Shown here in pieces: positions 1 to 6,785 of a DNA stretch of 10,560 bases. Both the position numbers and the translations under genes were made by a program. The stretch lies in assembly GCA_029287555.1 (NCBI GenBank), contig JARFQX010000940.1:1-10560 (forward strand), in the 5' to 3' direction. Below the pieces are notes generated by a model. That model was not told where the DNA came from and made no database searches. It saw only the letters and a list, made by a program, of their open reading frames with translations. The stretch comes from Rubripirellula sp. Lineage in GTDB: Bacteria > Planctomycetota > Planctomycetia > Pirellulales > Pirellulaceae. The number at the start of each line of letters is the position of its first letter. The stretch's first letter is position 1.

Positions 1-219
1 GTTGAGCGACATCCTGGCGGCCCGAGTGATCTGCTCCAGATAGGGACGGGCCAGCGGCGTAATTACTTCCGGCTCGACCTCACCATCTTGATCGCGATCG
101 AGTTTTTCCAAGGCCTCGCGCAGGCCCGCCTGGCCATGGGCCTCGGATGGGATGAGACTCAGCGCCAGACCCAACATGGGCGCTGCCAGCAAGAGACGAT
201 AAGCGATGACGTTCGGCAT
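1..219 (-). CDS. Secreted protein with EF-hand-like loop, partial (3' end outside window)
   Basis: The minus strand is open from an ATG at 219 to the window edge, giving 73 codons with no stop, so this is the N-terminal part only. Residues 1-28 read as a Sec signal peptide, with a hydrophobic core rich in Leu/Ala and a likely cleavage near AHG-Q. Residues 41-52 (DRDQDGEVEPEV) follow the EF-hand calcium loop at positions 1, 3, 5 and 6, but the usual Glu at position 12 is Val, so it may be a degenerate or half EF-hand. A good ribosome site (AGGA, 7 nt before the ATG) supports the start. It lies 20 nt behind the secretin-N-domain gene on the same strand, which suggests co-transcription. Exported EF-hand-type proteins are common in planctomycetes. 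The role of this one is unknown. Confidence 0.72.
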   Translation of the reverse strand, partial: MPNVIAYRLLLAAPMLGLALSLIPSEAHGQAGLREALEKLDRDQDGEVEPEVITPLARPYLEQITRAARMSLN

Positions 220-239
220 AACTGAATCCTGTTACTCGC

Positions 240-2936
240 TTAACGATCGTTCCGGTCTCGCGAGTCCGACGATCGGTCCGATCGATCCGACCGGTACGAC
301 GAACTCCGATACGACAATGAACGCCGCGACGACGGGTTCTGTCCCAAGAATTGCTGCAACACGGTCTCAAAGACCTCACCATTCACTGGCGTGAGAACCT
401 GCACGGTTTCTTCGGCTCGCTGGTCGATGCTGCGAACGAGCTTCTCGGCTTCTTTGAAGAGTTGTTGAGGAGCGGTGATGATCAGCGAGTTACTCGGCTC
501 GTGAACCGCCACGGTCATCTTGGGCTCCAGGTCTCGAACGGGCTGGCTGCCACCCTTCTCTTGGGTTGCTCGATTGTCCGACCGTCGATCCCTTTCATCC
601 TCTTGCTCGCGCGATCGCGGTTGCGGACGTTCGCCGCCGTTGCCGCCCTGTGCGGGTTGCTTCGATGCTTCCTCCACGACCCGCCCGGCAAAGGCCTCGC
701 GAACGGCCTCGGCAACTTCACTCGCCTTCGTGTTGACGAGCTCGATCACGTGAGAGGTTCCATAGGTTTCCACCGACGTGAGACTGTTGTCCTTATCGAT
801 GATCCGCAGGTAGTCTTCAATCTGTTCGACCTCTTCGGTCCCGCCTTGCGCGATGAGTCGATTCAATCGCGAGTCAGCAAGCACCGTGAGCGTCCCCGAG
901 GTCAACGTCATCGTGCCTTCCTCCGAACTGACATAGCTTCCAAAGAAGCTGTCGGCCGATGAAACATAGCCGTTGACCAGTGTGCTCGAGGTAGCTTCGC
1001 CGGCGACTTCACCTCCTTCGAGCAACTCAGCGAGCATTCGAATCGCGTCGACGGCCTTGGTGTACTTCAGGTAAAAGACGATGGGCGGCGAAGGCATCGA
1101 TTCAAAAGGAGTTGCGATCGTTCGCAGGTGATCCTCAAAAGCATCAAGTGCTCGACTGTCATCCGACTGCATCAACAATCCCTGGGGCGTCAACTGACAT
1201 CGGATCGCCGGTGAGCTAGAGTGGACATTTGTTGTGAGCCAACGTTGATATTTCGAATCAACGAGCCGTTCTTGCTTGGGCTTCGAAGGCGGTCTTTTTT
1301 CCTCCGTCAACACCCGCTCGGTCGATTCCGGATCCGCTTCTGCCCGCGAGCGGTAGAGAACGACCGGATTCTCACCGCGCCAAAACTTTGCCGCCGACTC
1401 CAAAACGATTTCTGCCTTGGAACCCCGTAACGGGAACAGTCTCAGTTGGCTGCTGTCCTCGGGCGTCGAGGTCTGGTCCAGTCCAGCCACGATCTTCTTG
1501 ATCTGCTCGATCTGTGGGGCCTTTGCCCGTACGAACAAACGTCGATTGGCTGGATCGGCGTCGATCTTTGGTGCATCTGGATCGATATCGTCGGGATCGT
1601 CCAATGGTCCGGGAAGATCAAGCAACTCCTCGAGCAGGCTGATCACAAGGTACGGGTCGGCGGTCTTCAAGGGGATCACTTCAAAGTCGGCCTCGTTCGC
1701 TTGAAGCTGCATCACTGTCTGCTCGATCTCTCGTTGCACATCCGCCGAAGCCAGCGCCACCACGCTGCTTGATGCCTCGTCAATCGACAAGCGAACGTCT
1801 TTTCCTGCTAGCAACGTCTGCAAAACGTCGTAGACCGTCTCCACATTTCCGCCGCTGACGCGATAGTTGCGAAGTTCCGCTTGGCCTTGCTTCGTGGAAA
1901 GTGCCGAGGTGGGCCGGTCAATGGCCAGAACGAGTCCTTCAAGTAACTTGACCTTGTCTTCGACCCCGGTCACAAACAGGTTCTTTCCCTGTAGATCGGC
2001 CGAAACGCTCACATCAATTCCGATCATCTCGTCCGTCGCCAGACCCAAGTGAGGTCGCGCGACGACCAGGACATCTTCCGCATTGACGTGCTCCAGAGCA
2101 AAACTCTTGACCACGGTGCCGTTGTCGAGTTGATCCGACCGGAACGCCTCGAGCACCTTCTGGACGGCCCGAAGCTTTGCCACCGAGTCGGTGACCAGAA
2201 TCTGATTGGTCTTGCTCAACACCTCCGGTGGATTCATCAACTTCAAGACCGTGAGTTCTTGAACGGCTTCTTCGGCCGAAATGTCACCGAGTGGGAAGAT
2301 GCATTTCACGACGTCATGGGCAGATCGGTCGGGAAGCTCTTCAACTCGGATCAGGTCGGCCAGCGCGTCGAGTTGTTGTTTGCTGCGAGGATCGGCAAGG
2401 TTGATCACCGAAAGCAAATTGCCGTTTCTGACTAAGGCGAATCCCTCGGGCAGCAGGAAGAGGTTCAGGCGATCAATCGCCTCTTGGTAGGTGAACTCGC
2501 TTGGATCGGAATAAGAAAAACTTCCCGTTGGTAGATCACTGACGTGGAGGGCCAGATCGGCCTCGTCAGCGATCCAGCTGATCACATCACGCCAGGGGGT
2601 GCGATCGAACGAGAATCGTAGCGATGCATCCTTCCGCTCCCCGGCCCCGCTAGTAACCCTGTCACCGCCACTGACCCCGTCCCCGCCCGTGACCCCATCC
2701 CCGCCCGTGACCTCGGCTTCACTTGTCTCCCCAGCCTCAGACGCGATCACCGAAGGCTCCGTCAACGCCGCCGTCGCCGCAGACTCCGCAGTCGTGCTAA
2801 CTTGTGGCGTTAAGCTCGATTCTTGAGTAACACCAGTCGTGACGACTAGGGTTGAAACCATCATTCCAAGCAATAGCCGACTGGACAGCACAAGGCGAGC
2901 GGGGGCGGAGCTCGGGAAATTCCGCGGGGATCTCAT
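240..2936 (-). CDS. Large exported protein with repeated secretin N-type domains, no visible beta-barrel
   Basis: The chosen ATG (2936) puts a Sec-type signal peptide at the N-terminus: arginines, then a hydrophobic LLLGMMVSTLVV core. The frame stays open upstream to 3095, and an ATG at 3047 has a better ribosome site (AAGGGA), so the start is unsettled. Counting from the 2936 start, residues ~55-98 form a low-complexity linker with a GGDGVT repeat. Residues ~105-180 resemble a secretin/TonB short N-terminal domain (STN). Residues ~195-270, 275-340, 355-412, 415-487 and later blocks show the alternating pattern of secretin N1/N2 modules, with motifs such as NQILVTDS, KNLFVTG and NRRLFVRA. Asp/Pro-rich and Arg/Gln-rich linkers separate modules. 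The protein ends in an Arg/Ser/Asp-rich tail. No C-terminal secretin barrel (GspD/PilQ type) is seen, so it probably is not a pore itself. A periplasmic scaffold or secretion accessory role is inference. It precedes the EF-hand-like gene by 20 nt. Confidence 0.78.
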   Translation of the reverse strand: MRSPRNFPSSAPARLVLSSRLLLGMMVSTLVVTTGVTQESSLTPQVSTTAESAATAALTEPSVIASEAGETSEAEVTGGDGVTGGDGVSGGDRVTSGAGERKDASLRFSFDRTPWRDVISWIADEADLALHVSDLPTGSFSYSDPSEFTYQEAIDRLNLFLLPEGFALVRNGNLLSVINLADPRSKQQLDALADLIRVEELPDRSAHDVVKCIFPLGDISAEEAVQELTVLKLMNPPEVLSKTNQILVTDSVAKLRAVQKVLEAFRSDQLDNGTVVKSFALEHVNAEDVLVVARPHLGLATDEMIGIDVSVSADLQGKNLFVTGVEDKVKLLEGLVLAIDRPTSALSTKQGQAELRNYRVSGGNVETVYDVLQTLLAGKDVRLSIDEASSSVVALASADVQREIEQTVMQLQANEADFEVIPLKTADPYLVISLLEELLDLPGPLDDPDDIDPDAPKIDADPANRRLFVRAKAPQIEQIKKIVAGLDQTSTPEDSSQLRLFPLRGSKAEIVLESAAKFWRGENPVVLYRSRAEADPESTERVLTEEKRPPSKPKQERLVDSKYQRWLTTNVHSSSPAIRCQLTPQGLLMQSDDSRALDAFEDHLRTIATPFESMPSPPIVFYLKYTKAVDAIRMLAELLEGGEVAGEATSSTLVNGYVSSADSFFGSYVSSEEGTMTLTSGTLTVLADSRLNRLIAQGGTEEVEQIEDYLRIIDKDNSLTSVETYGTSHVIELVNTKASEVAEAVREAFAGRVVEEASKQPAQGGNGGERPQPRSREQEDERDRRSDNRATQEKGGSQPVRDLEPKMTVAVHEPSNSLIITAPQQLFKEAEKLVRSIDQRAEETVQVLTPVNGEVFETVLQQFLGQNPSSRRSLSYRSSSYRSDRSDRSSDSRDRNDR
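2653..2706 (-). repeat. Three 18-bp in-frame tandem repeats in the secretin-like gene
   Basis: Three imperfect 18-bp units (2653-2670, 2671-2688, 2689-2706) encode hexapeptides of the type VTGGDG, VSGGDR. They form a flexible Gly/Asp linker between the signal peptide and the first folded domain. Unit length is a multiple of three, so copy-number change would keep the frame. Confidence 0.75.
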
Positions 2937-3265
2937 GGCGTAAGCTACCTGCGACGCGGGTTGAAGCTCACCGAGTCTGGCTTGGTGCCGCCGGCTTCTG
3001 CGAAGCAAATTGGCTTCAAACGAACTCGGATAGCAGGAATGCACCATTGGGCATTCCCTTTCAGGCGGGGAGTTAAGGTGGGAATCGGAGCGCAACCGAT
3101 AAGGAGGTCGAACTTCCGATTGGACCCTGAGATGGTGCTCAGAATCCCTTATTACAGTACCTGTTGTGCCGAGAAAGTCAATCTCGGCGGCCCCGATTCA
3201 AGCCCGCGCATCGATGGCGGGTCGAATCTCTCCAGCGATCCACCGCCGCTGCCCGTTATCACGGT
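2937..3265. other. Intergenic region / possible N-terminal extension of the secretin-like gene
   Basis: If the secretin-like gene starts at 2936, this 329-bp stretch has no gene. The minus-strand frame is open up to 3095, and from the ATG at 3047 it would encode a very basic 37-residue leader (Arg clusters LLRRSRRHQAR) that looks unlike a signal peptide. The plus strand has a small hairpin at 2994-3006. A 7-bp inverted repeat AATCGGA/TCCGATT lies at 3083-3089 and 3115-3121. A perfect 7-bp stem with a 7-nt loop lies at 3168-3188. I see no convincing promoter. Confidence 0.4.
3168..3188. terminator. Small perfect hairpin between oxidoreductase and secretin-like gene
   Basis: GCCGAGA (3168-3174) and TCTCGGC (3182-3188) form a perfect 7-bp GC-rich stem with a 7-nt loop, about 80 nt past the oxidoreductase stop. 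There is no T-tract on the minus strand, so it could be a weak or factor-dependent terminator, an attenuator, or chance. Confidence 0.25.
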
Positions 3266-3298
3266 TCACGCGGGGGGAATCGCTGATAACTGCCGGGC
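3251..3298 (-). terminator. Imperfect hairpin spanning the oxidoreductase stop codon
   Basis: GCCC-GTTATCA (3251-3261) pairs with TGATAAC (3284-3290) and GGGC (3295-3298), leaving a 4-nt bulge (3291-3294) and a 22-nt loop. It covers the last codons and the TGA at 3266-3268. No U-run follows on the minus strand, so terminator function is only a possibility. Confidence 0.25.
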
Positions 3299-4612
3299 CC
3301 ATTCCTTATCCCAGGGCTCTCGGTAGGGACGGCTCAGCATCTCGGAGGCACCTTCGTCTCCCACGAAGTCCTCGGCCGCCGGATCCCAGCGCAGGTCGCG
3401 ACCGCAGCGGAGGGCTATATTCCCCAGATGGGCTAGAGTAATCGAGCGGTGTGCAACTTCCACCGGAGCAACCGGTTTCTTTCGTGTCTGAACACAATCG
3501 AGGAAGTTTCCGACGTGGTCGTTACTCTCGTAAAGATGGATTTCGTTTTCAGCGATGACGGAGTTGTAGATCTCTTCCGAGCTCGCTTCGTGATTCCCCC
3601 GGTTGGCCCAGACCCAGCCATCGGTCCCCTCAAAGGTCACTCCCGGTCGTTCGGCACTGCTGATCGTTAAGCGAACTCCGTTGGCGTAGATACAGTCGTA
3701 CGAAAACTCGACGGCGGTGTTGTAGATGGGCCCATCGGCAAACTTGCCACGCGCGTTTTTGATCGCAATCGGACCCGTTCGTTCCGTATCCATCCCCCAC
3801 TGTGCAATGTCGGGATGGTGCCCGCCCCAATCGGTGATCTGGCCGCCGCTGTAATCGAGGATCCAGCGAAAGTTGACTCCGACACGCGCTGGGCAATATT
3901 CGGCCCACGGCGCGGGGCCAAGCCAAAAGTCATAGTTGAATCCATCGGGGATCGGCTCCGGATCGGTTCGATCCGCCGTCTTCCCGAAATCGGGAACGCC
4001 GCCGGGCAAACCGCATCGAACCGTTTGGAGCTTCCCGATTCGCCCGTTGCGAACCAATTCGCAGACACGGCGGAAGTTTGCGTCACTCCGTTGCTGGCTG
4101 CCGGTTTGCCACACGATCCCGTTGCGCTCGACCGCACGGACCATCTGCCTCCCCTCGTCGATCGTTAGCGAAAGCGGTTTCTGGCCGTAGATGTCTTTCT
4201 TGGCGTTGGCGGCCGCGACCGCGATCAAGGCGTGCCAATGGTCGGGCGTGCCGATGTAGATCGCGTCAACGTCCTCTCGCTCAAGAACCTCGCGATAGTC
4301 TTCGTAGGCGTCGCACGTCTTTCCGCCATAAGCCTCGTCGACGAGTTGACGGGCAGGCTCCCGGCCGCGAACCGAGTTGTTCCAGTAACCGGGGCCTTCT
4401 CGATTGACGTCGCAGACCGCCACGATTTGGCATCGATCATCTTTCAGGAACCGGCGGCTCCAATTGTACCCATTGTTTCCCACTCCAATGAAACCGATCG
4501 TGATGCGATTGCTCGGAGCCTGTTTCCCAAACACCGTCGCCGGAACGATCATGGGTGCGGCGACTCCCGCCGCCGCGCGCTTGACGAATGAACGTCGATT
4601 CAACCGGTTCAT
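3266..4612 (-). CDS. Tat-exported Gfo/Idh/MocA family oxidoreductase
   Basis: A 448-residue protein whose family members are NAD(P)-dependent sugar or inositol dehydrogenases and related enzymes. Residues 5-11 (NRRSFVK) are a twin-arginine motif followed by an Ala/Val-rich stretch, so folded export is expected. The Rossmann loop GFIGVG is at residues 40-45, with the strand-end Asp in VAVCDVN near 68. GTPDHWHA (121-128) and GQKPLSL (143-149) follow; the Lys145 position is the conserved EKP lysine, but the preceding residue is Gln, not Glu. SGGQITDWGGHHPDIAQW (255-272) carries the conserved C-domain His/Asp residues. The ATG at 4612 is chosen because the Tat motif begins there; the upstream open frame to 4783 runs through a heptamer array and palindrome and is not protein-like. 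The ribosome site is weak. Its substrate cannot be told from sequence. Exported members of this family are abundant in planctomycetes. Confidence 0.93.
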   Translation of the reverse strand: MNRLNRRSFVKRAAAGVAAPMIVPATVFGKQAPSNRITIGFIGVGNNGYNWSRRFLKDDRCQIVAVCDVNREGPGYWNNSVRGREPARQLVDEAYGGKTCDAYEDYREVLEREDVDAIYIGTPDHWHALIAVAAANAKKDIYGQKPLSLTIDEGRQMVRAVERNGIVWQTGSQQRSDANFRRVCELVRNGRIGKLQTVRCGLPGGVPDFGKTADRTDPEPIPDGFNYDFWLGPAPWAEYCPARVGVNFRWILDYSGGQITDWGGHHPDIAQWGMDTERTGPIAIKNARGKFADGPIYNTAVEFSYDCIYANGVRLTISSAERPGVTFEGTDGWVWANRGNHEASSEEIYNSVIAENEIHLYESNDHVGNFLDCVQTRKKPVAPVEVAHRSITLAHLGNIALRCGRDLRWDPAAEDFVGDEGASEMLSRPYREPWDKEWARQLSAIPPA

Positions 4613-4663
4613 CACGAAAGCCTGATTGTGTGCCAACAAGAGGGAAGGAATCGAAGATTGTAG

Positions 4664-4744
4664 GAGGGCGAGAGCCGAGAGGCGAGAGGCCAGTGGCGAG
4701 TGGCGAGTGGCGAGTGGCGAGTGGCGAGAGACGAGAGGCGAGAA
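4664..4744. repeat. Heptamer tandem array 1 (GAGGCGA / GTGGCGA)
   Basis: Ten consecutive 7-bp units run from 4672 to 4741, preceded by one 8-bp variant (4664-4671) and followed by a 3-nt remnant. Five central units (4693-4727) are exactly GTGGCGA; flanking ones are GAGGCGA or single-base variants. On the minus strand it reads as a Ser/Pro/Leu/Ala/Thr/Arg/His shadow peptide that inflates the N-terminus of the neighbouring oxidoreductase. It sits in the divergent intergenic region between the oxidoreductase and the amidohydrolase, about 52 bp upstream of the former. The same two heptamers recur at 10367-10464. Confidence 0.95.
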
Positions 4745-4850
4745 GTAGGCCGAATCAAGCGAAGCGCCGATCCGGCACCGCACAACGATTCGACGGCGCG
4801 CAAAGACCTGTGCCGGATCGGCGTCGCTGCGCTCCTTGATTTCGGCCTAC
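4745..4850. repeat. Long palindromic intergenic repeat (REP-like)
   Basis: The left arm (4745-4778) and right arm (4810-4850) are inverted copies around a 31-nt loop. The inner 14 bp (GTGCCGGATCGGCG) pair perfectly and the outer GGCCTAC/GTAGGCC ends match. The middle is imperfect, because the right arm has about 7 extra bases around 4824-4834. It directly abuts the heptamer array. Similar GTAGGCC...GGCCTAC palindromes are, to my recollection, dispersed in Pirellulales genomes. It could act as a transcription or mRNA-end structure or be a non-autonomous mobile repeat; neither is shown here. Confidence 0.82.
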
Positions 4851-5060
4851 CCGCCAGAATGCCAGGCTTTCCCGCTACGGAATTTGCGAACACCCTCGGC
4901 TAGTGGAGGGCGCGAGTGGCTTAGCGGCCGAGTCGATCCCGTTGGCGACCGTCGGGAACATCGTCCTCTGGCGTCCGGGATGATGCGATAGAATGCCACC
5001 TGGGAACTCTCGGTGGATGTGTCTGATCGAGTTTGGTTGCGTTTTGGTTGCGGTTGTTCC
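4851..5060. other. Upstream region of the amidohydrolase
   Basis: No gene is seen. An imperfect GC-rich inverted repeat (CTCGGC..TAG at 4895-4903 against CTTAGCGGCCGAG at 4920-4932) lies in the first half. TAGAAT at 4989-4994 is a candidate -10 box, but no -35-like hexamer stands at the usual distance. An in-frame GTG at 5013 would extend the downstream protein by 16 residues. Confidence 0.35.
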
Positions 5061-6362
5061 GTGAATCGATTCTTATTTGCTGTCGCCGCGTCAGTGCTGA
5101 TCGCCCTGCCGCTCACGGCTCAGCCTCCCGGGGACGTATCGGCTTGGTTTGACAAGCAGTTGCCAGGACTAGTGGAAACCTACCGATGGCTTCACACGCA
5201 TCCAGAGGTTTCGTTCCAAGAGGAGCAGACGGCGGCCTTTGTCGCCCAGGCTTGGCGAGACATGGGCTTCCGCGTCACCACCGGCGTCGGCGGGCACGGC
5301 GTCGTGGGGCTGATCAACAACGGCGGCGGGCCAACGCTGATGCTTCGCTGCGATTTAGATGCGTTGCCGGTGACCGAGCAAACGCAACTCCCCTACGCAT
5401 CGTCCAGGACGATTGAATTGCCCAGCGGCGCGACCACGGGGGTGATGCACGCATGTGGACACGACATCCACATGACCAACCTGATCGCCACATCCCGGTA
5501 TCTTGCCGATCACCGTGACCTCTGGTCCGGCACGCTGATGGTGATCGCCCAACCGGCCGAGGAACGCGGCGCGGGAGCCAAGGCGATGCTCGAGGACGGG
5601 TTGTTCGAACGGTTTGCGAAACCCGATTTCGCCGTCGCACTGCATTGCAGCGGCAGCAAACGGGCTGGCGAAATTGGCTTGCTCTCCGGTTACGCGCTGG
5701 CCAACGTCGACAGCGTCGATATCCTCGTCAAGGGCCGTGGGGGACACGGGTCCCAGCCGCACACGGCAATCGACCCGATCGTTCAGGCGGCCCACCTGGT
5801 GATTGCCCTGCAATCGATTGTCAGTCGCGAGCTCCGACCGATCGATCCCGCCGTGGTCACCGTTGGCTCGATTCACGGTGGGACCAAGCACAACATCATC
5901 GACGATGATTGCGCCCTGCAACTCACCGTGCGGAGTTACAGTGATGAGGTTCGATCGAAGGTGCTCGACGCGATTCGCCGCAAAGCGAAAGCGGTTGCGG
6001 TGAGTTTCGGGGCGCCGGAACCCGAGGTGCGAATGAGCGAAGGAACACCGTCGCTCCGGAACGATGCCGATTTGACCGCGCGGCTTCGCAAGGTGTTTCA
6101 AAGGTCGATCGGCGCGGAAAACGTTGTCCAAGACGAGCCTTCCATGGGGGGCGAAGATTTCAGCCGATACGGTCGCGCGGGAGTTCCGATCGTGATGTAC
6201 TGGTTGGGAACGATCAGCCAGTCGCGGCTCGACCGTTTTGAGCAACTCGGCGTGCCCCCGCCGTCATTGCACAGCAGCCAGTATTATCCCGATGTGGAAC
6301 CCTCGCTGCGAACCGGCGTGATGACGATGACCGCCGCGGCACTGGATCTGCTGAAGAAATGA
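5061..6362 (+). CDS. Secreted M20D-family amidohydrolase (HipO/ILR1-like metallopeptidase)
   Basis: A 433-residue enzyme related to hippurate hydrolases, N-acyl-amino-acid amidohydrolases and IAA-amino-acid hydrolases, which cleave N-acyl bonds with a dinuclear metal centre. The GTG at 5061 is preferred because it directly starts a Sec signal peptide (residues 1-21, ending LTAQ); an in-frame GTG at 5013 is the alternative. HTHPEVSFQE (45-54) is the typical N-terminal motif. Expected metal ligands are present: Cys132 and His134 in HACGHD, Glu168 in AEER, His195 in ALHCSG, His404 in SLHSSQYYPD. The dimerisation (lid) domain begins near 218, with GRGGHGSQPH at 225-234. EPSMGGEDF (359-367) is the conserved late motif. 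The full set argues for an active enzyme acting outside the cytoplasm, but the substrate is unknown. Its TGA overlaps the ATG of the HNH gene (ATGA, 6359-6362). Confidence 0.93.
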   Translation: MNRFLFAVAASVLIALPLTAQPPGDVSAWFDKQLPGLVETYRWLHTHPEVSFQEEQTAAFVAQAWRDMGFRVTTGVGGHGVVGLINNGGGPTLMLRCDLDALPVTEQTQLPYASSRTIELPSGATTGVMHACGHDIHMTNLIATSRYLADHRDLWSGTLMVIAQPAEERGAGAKAMLEDGLFERFAKPDFAVALHCSGSKRAGEIGLLSGYALANVDSVDILVKGRGGHGSQPHTAIDPIVQAAHLVIALQSIVSRELRPIDPAVVTVGSIHGGTKHNIIDDDCALQLTVRSYSDEVRSKVLDAIRRKAKAVAVSFGAPEPEVRMSEGTPSLRNDADLTARLRKVFQRSIGAENVVQDEPSMGGEDFSRYGRAGVPIVMYWLGTISQSRLDRFEQLGVPPPSLHSSQYYPDVEPSLRTGVMTMTAAALDLLKK

Positions 6363-6664
6363 GCGAAGGTGACGGCGCAACTCGCGATGGACGCACCTGC
6401 AGGCTGTGTCACCGAGTGATGCGCCAAGGGACGACCGAGCACCACTTGATCCCCCGAGCCATGCACTCGAACAAGTGGTTTCAAAAACGCTTCACTCGAA
6501 AGCAGATGCAGCAGACGATCTCGGTTTGCCGAGACTGTCATCGCAGTATCCACCGGTTGATTCCCAGCGAAAAGGAACTGGGCAGGCACTACCACACCAT
6601 CGACGCAATCCTGGCCCATGAGCCATTTCGTCGCTATCTCGTTTGGGTTCGCAAACAGCGATAG
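6359..6664 (+). CDS. Small zinc-binding HNH-type protein
   Basis: A 101-residue basic protein. Two CxxC pairs (Cys14/Cys17 and Cys57/Cys60) form a likely zinc ribbon. EHHLIPR (27-33) supplies the first His pair of an HNH/beta-beta-alpha metal motif, and CRDCHRSIH (57-65) supplies the closing histidines. This arrangement resembles short stand-alone HNH endonuclease-like proteins. Most lone small HNH proteins of this kind have no defined role, so nuclease activity is inferred. Its ATG overlaps the amidohydrolase stop (ATGA), which suggests translational coupling, though the products would sit in different compartments (no signal peptide here). No restriction, phage or toxin partner is adjacent. 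Confidence 0.85.
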   Translation: MSEGDGATRDGRTCRLCHRVMRQGTTEHHLIPRAMHSNKWFQKRFTRKQMQQTISVCRDCHRSIHRLIPSEKELGRHYHTIDAILAHEPFRRYLVWVRKQR

Positions 6665-6775
6665 CGCCGCCCCGTCTGGCCTCCTTCACCGATGCGCCGT
6701 CTGGACTGTTGATGCTCGCCGCGGTGCCGTCGGGTTAGAATGTCGGCCGATTCGCAGAAATCAACGACTAACTCT

Positions 6776-6780
6776 AGGAG
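6776..6780 (+). promoter_or_regulatory. Ribosome binding site that decides the start of the Tat protein
   Basis: AGGAG stands 5 nt before the ATG at 6786, where the twin-arginine signal also begins. This settles the start against the frame that stays open upstream to 6618. Confidence 0.75.
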
Positions 6781-6785
6781 CCGCC

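Noticed and set aside
351..962. Open frame on the plus strand
   Set aside because: Antisense to the secretin-like gene. Leu/Arg-rich by composition only.
4613..4783. Upstream extension of the oxidoreductase reading frame
   Set aside because: It runs through the heptamer array and palindrome, giving SPLATRH-type low-complexity peptide. The Tat signal begins at 4612.
5355..6245. Long open frame on the minus strand
   Set aside because: Antisense shadow of the amidohydrolase, which has full family motifs. The shadow shows no recognisable domain.
6618..6785. Upstream extension of the Tat propeller reading frame
   Set aside because: It overlaps the HNH gene and lacks a signal, while AGGAG and the Tat motif mark the ATG at 6786.
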